From Amycolatopsis thermoflava N1165 (GTDB lineage: Bacteria; Actinomycetota; Actinomycetes; Mycobacteriales; Pseudonocardiaceae): 64,000 nt of DNA. This document shows positions 16,787 to 24,989 of the stretch, piece by piece. A program made the translations under genes and the position numbers. Every line of letters starts with the position of its first letter. Position 1 is the stretch's first letter. The stretch is from assembly GCF_000473265.1 (NCBI RefSeq), contig NZ_KI421511.1:3385560-3449559 (forward strand). Reading direction: 5' to 3'. The notes beneath the pieces were generated by a model, which did no database searches, was not told the origin of the DNA, and saw nothing but the letters and a program-made list of their open reading frames with translations.

Positions 16787-18471
16787 TCCGCGAAACCCGC
16801 CTTCTCCATCTGCATCCGCTGGCTCGACAGCGCCTCGGGGTTGATCTCGCCGAGCTCGGCGCTGCCCGCCACGATGTTCTGCGCGTGCACGACCATCGAG
16901 ATGGCCATGAAGTTGTCGGCGAAGAACCGCTGCGCCTCGGTGTAGGCGGCCTTGCGCTGCTCCGGGTCGGCCGTCTGCAGGCCGCGCACCAGCATCGCGT
17001 CGAGCTGCTTGACCTTGTCCGGGTCGAGCGCGGCGTGGCCGGTGCCGCGGTTGGCGTAGCTGCCCGCCGAGGACAGCATGTTGTTGACCAGGTCCTCCGG
17101 GTCGGGCACGTAACCATTGCGTTCCCACAACGCGATCTGGTGGCCCTTGAGGTCGAACACCTTGCCGGAGAACGTGCCCGGGTCGAACAGCCGCACGGTG
17201 GGCACGAGCCCGATCACCTTGAGGTTCTCCTCGAGGATCTGCGCGGCCTTGGGGTACCAGTTGTTGTTCTGCGCGATCAGCTCCACGGCCCGGCCGGTGG
17301 CGCCGGCCTCGGTGATCAGCTGCTTGGCCTTGGCGACGTCGGTGGCGGTCAGGTCGGCCAGCGACTCGTCGTAGCCCACGTGGCCGACCGGGAGGATGTA
17401 GCCCTTGGGCGCGTTGGCGTAGCCGAAGAACGCGTTCTGCGCGATCTGCGCGCGGTCGACGCACAGGTTGACCGCCTGCCGGACGCGGATGTCGGACAGG
17501 GCCGGGTCGGTGGTGTTCATCAGCAGGAACACCGCGAGCCGGCGCGGGGTGTCGTAGACCTTGACCTTCGGGTTGGCGGCGAGCGACTTCGCCGAGGAGT
17601 GCGCGACGAAGGAGGACGCGGTGATCTGCCCGCTCTGCAGGCCGGCGTTGAGCGAGGACGGGTCGGTCACCTGCTGCAGCACCAAGCGGTCGATCAGCGG
17701 GCGGCCACCGAAGTAGCCATCGTAGGCCTCCAGCGTGACGGACTGCTGCGGCACCGCCGAGACCAGCTTGAACGGGCCGGCGCCGACCAGGTTCTGGCCG
17801 ATGTTCGCGCCGTACTTGTCCAGCGCGGCGGCCGAGATGATCCGGGTGGAGATGTCGGTCAGGCGCGAGAGGAAGGTCAGGTCCGGCTGGTTCAGGCTGA
17901 TCCGGAAGGTGCGCTCGTCGACCGCGCGGACCTCGGTGATGCTGCGGTTGGTCGAGCCGCGCAGCGGGCGGGTCGAGTTCGACGGGCGGGACGGGTCCTG
18001 GTCGAGCAGCTGCCGGTTGAACGACCGCACGCAGTCCTGGGCGGTGAAGACCGAGCCGTCGTGGAAGGTGACGCCCTGGCGCAGCGTGAAGGTGAGCGTC
18101 TTGCCGTCGTCGGAGATCTGCGAACTCTCGGCCATCGCCATGGCCGGTGTGGTGGTCTTGAAGTCGATGGTGGTCAGACCGCGGCACACGCAGTCGACGG
18201 CCATCCAGTCGCCGAGTGTGGTGTACACGGCGGGGTCGAGGACGCCGTTGGTGCCGTCGATGGCGAAGGTGACGGTGCCGCCCTTGCGCAGCTTGGCCAT
18301 CTCGCCGTTGGCGCCGCTCTCCCCGGTGCTCTGGCTGCACGCGGTCAGGAACGCGCCGAGCGGCATGGTGGCGAGACCGACAACGCCTGCCCGGACGAGG
18401 AAGCCCCGTCGGCTGAGCGCGACCGGCAGGATCGGCCGACCGTCCTCGTCACGCATTGGCTTCTCGCTCAT
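16783..18471 (-). CDS. ABC transporter substrate-binding lipoprotein (DppA/family 5)
   Basis: 562 residues. The N-terminus has a twin-arginine motif (LSRRGFLVRAG), a hydrophobic stretch and a lipobox LTAC with Cys45, so it is a Tat-exported lipoprotein. The mature part has the SBP family 5 features GGTVTFAI, AMAESSQISDDGKTLTFTLR and VTFHDGSVFTAQDC. Start is ATG 18471 behind GGAGG. It is the first gene of operon 2. Family 5 proteins bind peptides, opines, nickel or glycosides, so the ligand could be a peptide-like or amide compound consumed by the cluster enzymes. Confidence 0.93.
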   Translation of the reverse strand: MSEKPMRDEDGRPILPVALSRRGFLVRAGVVGLATMPLGAFLTACSQSTGESGANGEMAKLRKGGTVTFAIDGTNGVLDPAVYTTLGDWMAVDCVCRGLTTIDFKTTTPAMAMAESSQISDDGKTLTFTLRQGVTFHDGSVFTAQDCVRSFNRQLLDQDPSRPSNSTRPLRGSTNRSITEVRAVDERTFRISLNQPDLTFLSRLTDISTRIISAAALDKYGANIGQNLVGAGPFKLVSAVPQQSVTLEAYDGYFGGRPLIDRLVLQQVTDPSSLNAGLQSGQITASSFVAHSSAKSLAANPKVKVYDTPRRLAVFLLMNTTDPALSDIRVRQAVNLCVDRAQIAQNAFFGYANAPKGYILPVGHVGYDESLADLTATDVAKAKQLITEAGATGRAVELIAQNNNWYPKAAQILEENLKVIGLVPTVRLFDPGTFSGKVFDLKGHQIALWERNGYVPDPEDLVNNMLSSAGSYANRGTGHAALDPDKVKQLDAMLVRGLQTADPEQRKAAYTEAQRFFADNFMAISMVVHAQNIVAGSAELGEINPEALSSQRMQMEKAGFAE

Positions 18472-18529
18472 GGGGGTCCTCCACTGGGGCCGGGCAGTGC
18501 GGGTGGGGTACGGCAAGACACTAAGCAGA

Positions 18530-18578
18530 TTGGATCCACTTCTCTACAGTTCGGATCCGTTGTTAACGCGCTGGATAC
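18530..18578. promoter_or_regulatory. Triple operator-like array upstream of operon 2
   Basis: TTGGATCC (18530-18537), TCGGATCC (18551-18558) and CTGGATAC (18571-18578) are spaced 21 and 20 bases apart. The third lies within the last codons of the metallo-hydrolase gene. The array is 59 bases upstream of the binding-protein start (18471). Confidence 0.72.
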
Positions 18579-19357
18579 AATCCGCGGGTGCGCCAGACGG
18601 GCCAGTCCGGGTCGTGGCCGGGCCAGACCTCGACGCCGTCGAGCCGGTCCAGCTCGTGTAGGCGCTCCACGGACCGTTGCGCCGCACGGGGATCGGCCGC
18701 CCAGCCGCAGCGGCGCCGCGCGGTGATGTTGACGCGCAGGTCGGCCGCGTCGCAGGCCAGCACGACGGTCGTGCCGGGCAGGTCGACGCGGAACGACTGG
18801 TGGCCGGGCGTGTGCCCGCGGGTGTCGAGCGCGCTCAGCCCGGGCGCGAGCACCGTGTCACCGTCGATCAGCCGGATGTCCAGCCCGGGCCGCAGGTAGT
18901 CGCCGGGCGCGTAGGCGTCCGCGCGGGTCGCGGTGGCGGCGAACTGCCATTCCGCGCGCTGCAGGACCACCGGCGGCCCGTGCTCCAGCAGCCGCAGGCC
19001 GCCGGAGTGGTCCAGGTGCAGGTGGGAGATCGCGCAGCCGGCCAGCCGCGGCCAGTCCAGCCCGGCGTCGCGGACCTGGTCGGCCAGCGGGTCGCCGGGC
19101 GGGACGACCGCGGTGTAGCTGTCGTAGTTGTACTGCGCGGCCCGGCGTTCCGGGTCGCGCACGGTGTCCACGTTGAACCCGGTGTCGAGCAGGACCCACG
19201 CGCCGCCCGGGTACACGACCGCGGCCGCGGTGACCGGTTCGAGCAGGAACCGCGCCGGATCACCGCCCTCGACCGACATCGCCTCCGGGATCGGCTCGTA
19301 GCCGAGCACGAACGGGTGGAGGCCCAGCGGGTCGCCCTTGACGGCGAACAACGTCAC
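18563..19357 (-). CDS. Metallo-beta-lactamase-fold hydrolase (lactonase-like)
   Basis: 264 residues. The HxHxDH motif is intact (SHLHLDHSGGL), with later metal positions in TRGHTPGHQSF, VLACDAAD and WPGHDPDWP. The general shape is that of the N-acyl homoserine lactonase group, so a lactone or lactam is a possible substrate in addition to thioesters. Start is GTG 19357, overlapping the ATPase stop as GTGA. It is the last gene of operon 3, and its 3' end overlaps the operators of operon 2. Confidence 0.88.
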   Translation of the reverse strand: MTLFAVKGDPLGLHPFVLGYEPIPEAMSVEGGDPARFLLEPVTAAAVVYPGGAWVLLDTGFNVDTVRDPERRAAQYNYDSYTAVVPPGDPLADQVRDAGLDWPRLAGCAISHLHLDHSGGLRLLEHGPPVVLQRAEWQFAATATRADAYAPGDYLRPGLDIRLIDGDTVLAPGLSALDTRGHTPGHQSFRVDLPGTTVVLACDAADLRVNITARRRCGWAADPRAAQRSVERLHELDRLDGVEVWPGHDPDWPVWRTRGLYPAR

Positions 19358-20124
19358 GACGCGAGGGCGCCGACGACGTCCGGGTCCGGCACGGCCTCCA
19401 GCAGCGCGCGCGTGTACTCATGCCGCGGGTTCGCGACCAACTCCTCGGCGTCACCGGATTCGACCAGCTCACCCTGGTACATCACCGCCACCCGGTCGGC
19501 CATGTGCCGGACGACCGCGATGTCGTGCGAGACGAACACGATCGACAGGTCCAGCTCGGCCCGCAGGTCGCAGAGCAGGTTGAGCACCTGCGCCTGCACC
19601 GAGACGTCCAAAGCGGACACCGGCTCGTCGGCGACCAGCACCTTCGGCCGCACCGCGAGCGCGCGGGCGAGCACGACCCGCTGCAGCTGACCGCCGGAGG
19701 CCTGCGACGGGTAGCGGTCGAGGAACGACGCGTCCAGGCCGACGTGGGCGAACAGCGCGGCCAGCTCGTCCCTGGCCGGCAGCTTGCCGGTTCGCGCCGC
19801 GGCGGCTTCCGCGACCGCGCGGCCCAGTTTGCGGCGCGGGTTCAGCGCGCTCGCCGGGTCCTGGAACACCATCTGCAGGTCCAGCCGGACCGCGCGCGGC
19901 AGCCTGAGCTTCGGCGACAGCGGGGTGCCGTCGTAGACGATCTCGCCCGCGTGCAGCCGTTCCAGCCCGACCATCGCGCGGCCGAGGCTCGACTTGCCCG
20001 AACCGGACTCCCCCACCACGCCGAGGGTTTCGCCGGGGCGCACACCCAGGCTGACCCCGCGCACCGCGTGCTTGGCGCCGTAGGTGATGTGCACGTCGCG
20101 TGCTTCCAGCAGGTACTCGCTCAT
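19354..20124 (-). CDS. Peptide/opine ABC transporter ATP-binding protein (DppF-like)
   Basis: 256 residues. Walker [11 protein letters not shown], signature ASGGQLQRVVLARA and Walker B VLVADEPVSALDVS are present. The DppF-type QMVFQDPASALNPR Q-loop is clear. It is shorter than most DppF proteins because the C-terminal oligopeptide extension is missing. Start is ATG 20124, overlapping the amidohydrolase stop as ATGA. It completes the importer of operon 2 although it is made from a different promoter, and the shared operators would keep the two in step. Confidence 0.92.
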   Translation of the reverse strand: MSEYLLEARDVHITYGAKHAVRGVSLGVRPGETLGVVGESGSGKSSLGRAMVGLERLHAGEIVYDGTPLSPKLRLPRAVRLDLQMVFQDPASALNPRRKLGRAVAEAAAARTGKLPARDELAALFAHVGLDASFLDRYPSQASGGQLQRVVLARALAVRPKVLVADEPVSALDVSVQAQVLNLLCDLRAELDLSIVFVSHDIAVVRHMADRVAVMYQGELVESGDAEELVANPRHEYTRALLEAVPDPDVVGALAS

Positions 20125-21350
20125 GCGGTGGGTCTCCTCGTGTCCTTGGCGATCCGCCCGTCCTTGACGACGAGCACGACGTGGTCCGGGTCGGACAGCA
20201 GTCCGATTCCGGTGAGCGGGTCGCCGTCGGCGACCACGAGATCGGCGCGCTTGCCCGGTTCGACGGTGCCCAGCTCGTCCGCTACGCCGCAGAGCCGGGC
20301 GGCGTTCGCGGTGCCGGCGACGATCGCGGCCATCGGGCTCAGGCCGAACTCGACCAGCAGGGCCAGCTCGCGCAGGTTCGACCCGTGCGGGACGAGCCCG
20401 GCGTCGGTGCCCAGCGCGACCGGCACCCCGGCGGCGAACGCGGCGGCGAGCCGTTCGCGAGCGGCGGCGGTCCACCGGCGGCGCTTGTCCAGCACCCACG
20501 GCGCGGTGTCCGGCTCCGGCTCCCGGGTCAAAGTGGACAGTGTCGGCACCAGGAAGGTGCCGCGGGCCAGCATCTCCTCGATGGTGCGGTCGTCGACGAG
20601 GTAGCCGTGCTCGATGCTGCGCACGCCGGCCACCACGGCGTCGTGGATGCCGGAGCCGGCCTGCGCGTGCGCGGCCACCGGCACGTTCCCGTGACGCTCG
20701 GCCTCGCTGACCACGGCCTTGATCTCGTCGAAGGTGAGCCCGCCGTGCCCCGGCTCGCCGCGCGGGCTGCTCATCCCGCCGGACGCGGCGATCTTGACGC
20801 AGTCGGCGCCCTCCTGCAGCACCGCGCGGGTGGCGCGGACGAACTCCGCGGGCCCGTCGGCGACCACGCCGCCGCCGGAGCCGCCGGTGAGGTCGACGCC
20901 GTTCGCGCTGCGCCAGTCGCCGTGGCCACCGGTGATGCTCAGGATCCGGATCGCGGCCTGCACCCGCGGCCCCTCGACCAGCCCGCGCTCGACGGCGAGC
21001 TTCGTGCCGAGATCGGCGCCGGAGAGGTCGCGGACGGAGGTGACCCCGGCGTACAGGGTGTCGCGCAGGTTCGGCACGGACTGCAGGACGCGCAGGCTCT
21101 GCGGCGCGGTCATCCGGTCGATCGCGGAGCCCTCGCCCGGCCGCATCGTGAGGTGGGTGTGGCAGTCGAAGAAGCCGGGCAGGATCGTGCCGCCGGCGAC
21201 GTCGATCGTGGTGTCCGCCTTGGGCGCGTGAACCCGCGGCCCGGTCCAGGTGATGAGGCCGCCTTCGACGAGCACGGCCGCTTCGTCGAGCGGGGGTCGT
21301 CCGGTGCCGTCGACGAGCCGGCCGCCGGTCAGCAGGACCGGGCCGGTCAC
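20121..21350 (-). CDS. Amidohydrolase, imidazolonepropionase/prolidase-like
   Basis: 409 residues, binuclear-type amidohydrolase. His64-x-His66 (FDCHTHL), Lys186 (CVKIAASGG) as the probable carboxylated lysine, His228 (AAHAQ), His248 (IEHGY) and Asp316 (LGTDAG) are all present. Relatives hydrolyse Xaa-Pro or other N-acyl amino acid dipeptides. Start is GTG 21350 with GGAG upstream. It is the first gene of operon 3, divergent from the deaminase-like gene at 21383. Confidence 0.88.
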   Translation of the reverse strand: MTGPVLLTGGRLVDGTGRPPLDEAAVLVEGGLITWTGPRVHAPKADTTIDVAGGTILPGFFDCHTHLTMRPGEGSAIDRMTAPQSLRVLQSVPNLRDTLYAGVTSVRDLSGADLGTKLAVERGLVEGPRVQAAIRILSITGGHGDWRSANGVDLTGGSGGGVVADGPAEFVRATRAVLQEGADCVKIAASGGMSSPRGEPGHGGLTFDEIKAVVSEAERHGNVPVAAHAQAGSGIHDAVVAGVRSIEHGYLVDDRTIEEMLARGTFLVPTLSTLTREPEPDTAPWVLDKRRRWTAAARERLAAAFAAGVPVALGTDAGLVPHGSNLRELALLVEFGLSPMAAIVAGTANAARLCGVADELGTVEPGKRADLVVADGDPLTGIGLLSDPDHVVLVVKDGRIAKDTRRPTA

Positions 21351-21367
21351 TGGACGCTCCAGCGGAA

Positions 21368-21396
21368 TGGGATCCTATTCGTATGGAATTGTATCC
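21368..21396. promoter_or_regulatory. Paired operator-like elements between operon 3 and the deaminase-like gene
   Basis: TGGGATCC (21368-21375) and TTGTATCC (21389-21396, GGATACAA on the other strand) are 21 bases apart. The second element overlaps codons 3-5 of the gene starting at ATG 21383, so binding here should block both directions. Confidence 0.68.
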
Positions 21397-21859
21397 CGGA
21401 GTGATCGACACCGACCTCTGGCAGCACGCGTCCGGCCTGCTCGCCCGCACCTACCGGCACGAACGGCACGAGGTCGCGGCGGCGCTGCGAACCCGGGGCG
21501 GGCACGTGTTCACCGGCGTGCACGTGGCGGGCTCGGCCGGCCGGTCGTCGATCTGCGCGGAGGGCATCGCGCTGGGCGCCGCTCTGACGGCGGGCGAACG
21601 CGAGGTGGAGGCCGTGCTCGCGGTGCTCTACCGCCCGTCCGGGACGATCCGCGTCATCGCGCCGTGTGGCCTGTGCCGCGAACTCTTGTACGACTACTGC
21701 CCGGACGCTTCCATCTACATCCACGAGGGCAGCACGCCGGCCGCACCCGGCGGCGAGGTCACCGCGGTCGGCTTCAGCGCGGCGGCGCCCGCTCCCGGCG
21801 TGGCCCGGCGGGTCCTGGTCCGCGAACTGATGCCCGGGAAGAACCCCCGCGCGTGGTGA
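21383..21859 (+). CDS. Cytidine-deaminase-like zinc protein (blasticidin-S-deaminase-like)
   Basis: 158 residues. The zinc motifs of the cytidine deaminase fold are intact: Cys58-Ala-Glu60 (SICAEGIALG, with Glu60 as proton shuttle) and Pro94-Cys95-xx-Cys98 (PCGLCREL). Size and motif layout fit the tetrameric CDA/blasticidin-S deaminase group. It deaminates an amino-substituted heterocycle or a guanidine-like group. Its start codon is covered by one operator element, so it is probably coregulated with the amine cluster. Its substrate need not be cytidine. Confidence 0.85.
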   Translation: MELYPGVIDTDLWQHASGLLARTYRHERHEVAAALRTRGGHVFTGVHVAGSAGRSSICAEGIALGAALTAGEREVEAVLAVLYRPSGTIRVIAPCGLCRELLYDYCPDASIYIHEGSTPAAPGGEVTAVGFSAAAPAPGVARRVLVRELMPGKNPRAW

Positions 21860-21913
21860 TCGGAGCAAGGCCGGGCCTCCCGTGATCGAGGATGACGGGT
21901 CCACGATACGGAG

Positions 21914-21942
21914 CTGGATCCTGATTTCTCGTTTTAGGATCC
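21914..21942. promoter_or_regulatory. Paired operator-like elements downstream of the deaminase-like gene
   Basis: CTGGATCC (21914-21921) and TAGGATCC (21935-21942) are again 21 bases apart. The next gene begins at 22060 on the + strand, so the pair could control the lipoprotein/membrane gene pair. Alternatively it may be the remnant of a promoter whose gene has been lost. The rest of 21860-22059 shows no gene. Confidence 0.6.
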
Positions 21943-22059
21943 AATGTTTACATCGTGGACACAAACGGCGGATTCACCCGAAGGGACTAGCAAACTGCTG
22001 TATCAGGTGGCGTTCCGTGCGCGTCCTGTAAGCAAGAACTCCCTCCGGGACGGTGAACC

Positions 22060-22542
22060 ATGCGGAGGTATTACGGAGCGTTGTTGCTGGCCGCGGCCCT
22101 CGCGGGGTGCGCGGGCGGGTCGCCGATCCCCGGCGAGCAGACCGCGGACAGCCCGGCCGACACCACCACCACAACCGCGGCGACCGGTGAGACCACCGGC
22201 ACGACGCCCACGAGCGGGCACACGCGCACGTCGAAGAACGAACCGCCCGGGGTGCCGGGCAGCCCCATCAACTACGACAGCACGGTCCGCGCGGCGGGAC
22301 CGACCAGCGCGCAGGGCGCGATCCTCCGTGAGCTCGCGGAGTTCTGCGGCCCGGACCGGTGCGGTGTGCGGGTGCGGATCGTCGGCTCCGGCGAGTGCGT
22401 GCCGGACATCTCGCCGGACCCGGTGTACCCGGGCGGGACGATCACCATCACGGCTGCCCCGTGCGAGACCACGGACGAGACGACCACGGAAGAGTCCACA
22501 TCGGAGGAATCCGCTTCCGGCACCACCGAGTCCGGTGGCTAG
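22060..22542 (+). CDS. Hypothetical secreted lipoprotein, threonine/serine-rich
   Basis: 160 residues. Signal peptide with lipobox LAGCAGG (Cys at about 18), then a low-complexity Thr-rich linker (TTTTTAATGETTGTTPT), a small folded region containing four cysteines (FCGPDRCG, GECVPD and APCETT), and an acidic Thr/Ser-rich tail. No family recognised. Its stop overlaps the start of the next gene by 8 bases, so the pair is cotranslated. The cysteine-containing core may be disulphide-bonded outside the cell. Confidence 0.75.
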   Translation: MRRYYGALLLAAALAGCAGGSPIPGEQTADSPADTTTTTAATGETTGTTPTSGHTRTSKNEPPGVPGSPINYDSTVRAAGPTSAQGAILRELAEFCGPDRCGVRVRIVGSGECVPDISPDPVYPGGTITITAAPCETTDETTTEESTSEESASGTTESGG

Positions 22543-23419
22543 GACCCGGCTGTCGCCGCCCCGCCCCCGGACGCCGCCGCAGACCGGACCGGCCAGAGCG
22601 CTGCGGGTGGTCGGCACGCTGGCCGCGAACGCGACGCTGCTGACCGGCCTGCTGTACTACTTCGGTTTCCTTACCACGCAAGTGTTCTTCAGCTACTTCC
22701 GCGTGCACTACACGCTGCTCGGCCAGACCACGCCGGAAATCCTGGCGCGCGGGGTGGACGGGCTGCTGCTGCCGATCGCCGAGATCTCCGCGGCGGTGTT
22801 CCTGGTGCTCGGGGTGATCCGCTTCCTGCGTTTCCGGCTGTCGCGGCGGGCCTGGCAGACCCTCCTGCGCCGGGCGACGCCGGTGGCCGCGGTGCTGGGC
22901 GCGGCGCTGCTCGCGGTGACGTTCGCGATCGCGCTGAACCCGGTGCCCTACCGGCGGTTCACCGCGCTGCCCGGTCTGGGTTTCGCGCTCGCCGTGGTGC
23001 TGCTGATCTTCGCGTGGCGCCGGTGGACCGCGCCTGCCGGCAGCGCGCTCGGCGTGGCGGAGTGGCTGGTGGCCTACGCGCTGGTGACGTTCGGCCTGTT
23101 CTGGGCGGTCGCCGACTACGCGGGCCAGGTCGGCGTCCGGCGCGCGTTCGAGACGGAGCAGGCGCTGCCCGCCCGCCCCGCCGTGGTCCTCTTCAGCGCC
23201 CAGAAGCTCAACCTCCCGGGCGAGGTGCACTGCCCGGCCCCGGACGGCGCGTTCCAGTACCGCTACCCCGGGCTGAAGCTGCTGCTCCAGTCGGGCGGCC
23301 AGTACGTGCTGGTCCCGGACGGCTGGCGCCGCCCCGAGGACGCCACGTACCTGCTCCCCCGCACGAACACGGTGTGGCTGGAGTTCAGCCCGCCGGGCAC
23401 GCCCGCCGCCGGGTGCTGA
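22535..23419 (+). CDS. Hypothetical multi-pass membrane protein
   Basis: 294 residues. About five hydrophobic segments (around LLTGLLYYFGFLT, ISAAVFLVLGVIRFL, VLGAALLAVTFAIAL, GFALAVVLLIFAW and WLVAYALVTFGLFW) precede a C-terminal extracytoplasmic or cytoplasmic domain of about 90 residues (VVLFSAQKLNLPGEVHCPAP onward). Start is GTG 22535, overlapping the lipoprotein stop. I do not recognise the family. Cotranslation suggests the lipoprotein and this protein work together at the envelope. Confidence 0.75.
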   Translation: MARTRLSPPRPRTPPQTGPARALRVVGTLAANATLLTGLLYYFGFLTTQVFFSYFRVHYTLLGQTTPEILARGVDGLLLPIAEISAAVFLVLGVIRFLRFRLSRRAWQTLLRRATPVAAVLGAALLAVTFAIALNPVPYRRFTALPGLGFALAVVLLIFAWRRWTAPAGSALGVAEWLVAYALVTFGLFWAVADYAGQVGVRRAFETEQALPARPAVVLFSAQKLNLPGEVHCPAPDGAFQYRYPGLKLLLQSGGQYVLVPDGWRRPEDATYLLPRTNTVWLEFSPPGTPAAGC

Positions 23420-23423
23420 CGCC

Positions 23424-24989
23424 TCAGCCGATGCGCCTCCCCTGCCCGGCCCAGTACGGGGCACGCAGCGACTTCTTGTCCACCTTGCCCGACGCGTTCA
23501 GTGGCAACGCGGACACGAAGTCCACCGACTTGGGCGCCCACACGCTCCCCTTGTGCTCCTTGACCAGAGCGATCAGCTCCTCGGCCCCGACATCCGACCC
23601 GGGTTTCGGCACCACGACCGCCTTGACCGCCTCACCCCACTTCGGGTCGGGCACGCCGAACACCGCGCACTGCGCCACCGCGGGGTGCTGCGCCAGGACG
23701 TCCTCCACCTGCCTCGGGAAGACGTTGAACCCACCCGTCACGATCATGTCCTTCTTGCGGTCGACCAGGTAGAGGTAGCCGTCGTCGTCGAGGTAGCCGA
23801 TGTCGCCGGAGTGCACCCAGCCGTCGCGGATCGCCTCGCTGTCGAGCGCCGGATCGAGGTAACCGACCATCTGCCCCTCCTGCCGGGTGCAGACCTCGCC
23901 CACGTCCCCGACCGGCAGGATCCGGTCGGACTCGTCCTGGATGCTCATCTCGACGTGGAACATCGGGCGCCCGGCCGACGCCAGCCGGGCAGCCTCCTCC
24001 GGCGTGCCGAGCCGGTGGTCCTCCTTGCGCAACGTGGTCATGAACCCCGGCTCGTGACCGGCGTAGGTCTGCACGAAGATCGGCCCGAGCGCGGCCAGCG
24101 CCTGGCGCAGGCGTTCCGGCGCGATCGGAGATCCGGCGTAGACGACCGTGCGCAGCGACGAGAGGTCCGTGTCCGCCAGGCGCGGGTGGTCGAGCATCAG
24201 GTACAACGCGGTCGGCACCACCGCGGTCGCCGTGACGCGCTCCTTCGCCACCGTCTCCAGCAGCAGGTCCACGTCGAGGGAGGGCAGCATGACGTTCGTC
24301 CCACCGCGCATGAACGTCGGCAGCACGAACGCCCCGGTGAAGTGCGTGAGCGGCGCGCCGTGGGCGAACACCTCGCCGGGGCGGGCGTCGGCGATCTCCA
24401 GACCGGCGGTCACGATGTAGTGCGACCAGGCCTCGTGCGTGTAGACGACCCCCTTGGGGGTGCCCGTCGTGCCGGAGGTGAACGCGACGTAGGCGAGGTC
24501 GTCCGGCCCGGGCTCGGGGACCGGCGTCTCGGTCGGGGCCGCGCTGAAGACCATCCCGTAGTCCCACGTGTCCGCCAGGTCCTCCCCGGCGCCCAGCCGG
24601 ACGTAGCGCCGGATCCCCGGCAGCCGCGCGCGGAACTTCCCGACCACGGGCTCGAACTGGGCGTGATAGACCAATGCCGACGCTCGCGACTGTTCCAGGA
24701 AGTAGGCGAGGTCCTCGGCCGAGGCCCTGGCGGGCATCTGCACCGTCGCCGCGCCCGCCTTCCAGATCCCGTGCTGCGTCGGGATGAACTCCAGGCAGTT
24801 CGGCATCAGCAGTCCCACCCGGTCGCCCTTCCGCACCCCGAGCTCGTGCAGGCCGTTGCCGACGCGGTCGGACCACTCCCGCAGCTCCCGGTACCGGATC
24901 CGGCGGTCACCGTCCACGACGGCGACCCGGTCCGGGTAGTACGCGCAGGCACGGTCCAGGACGCTCGGCAGCGTTCCCCACAACGACAT
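23424..24989 (-). CDS. Acyl-CoA synthetase/AMP-dependent ligase (FadD-like)
   Basis: 521 residues of the ANL superfamily. The P-loop FTSGTTGTPKG, the GWVHSGDIGYLDDDGYLYLV hinge region, DRKKDMIVTGGFNVFP and the catalytic Lys in PLNASGKVDKKSLR are all present. It activates a carboxylic acid as its CoA thioester. Its ATG start (24989) shares one base with the upstream stop and has AAGGAG upstream. Chain length or aromatic preference cannot be read from the motifs alone. The gene is convergent with the membrane protein gene, 4 bases apart. Confidence 0.93.
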   Translation of the reverse strand: MSLWGTLPSVLDRACAYYPDRVAVVDGDRRIRYRELREWSDRVGNGLHELGVRKGDRVGLLMPNCLEFIPTQHGIWKAGAATVQMPARASAEDLAYFLEQSRASALVYHAQFEPVVGKFRARLPGIRRYVRLGAGEDLADTWDYGMVFSAAPTETPVPEPGPDDLAYVAFTSGTTGTPKGVVYTHEAWSHYIVTAGLEIADARPGEVFAHGAPLTHFTGAFVLPTFMRGGTNVMLPSLDVDLLLETVAKERVTATAVVPTALYLMLDHPRLADTDLSSLRTVVYAGSPIAPERLRQALAALGPIFVQTYAGHEPGFMTTLRKEDHRLGTPEEAARLASAGRPMFHVEMSIQDESDRILPVGDVGEVCTRQEGQMVGYLDPALDSEAIRDGWVHSGDIGYLDDDGYLYLVDRKKDMIVTGGFNVFPRQVEDVLAQHPAVAQCAVFGVPDPKWGEAVKAVVVPKPGSDVGAEELIALVKEHKGSVWAPKSVDFVSALPLNASGKVDKKSLRAPYWAGQGRRIG

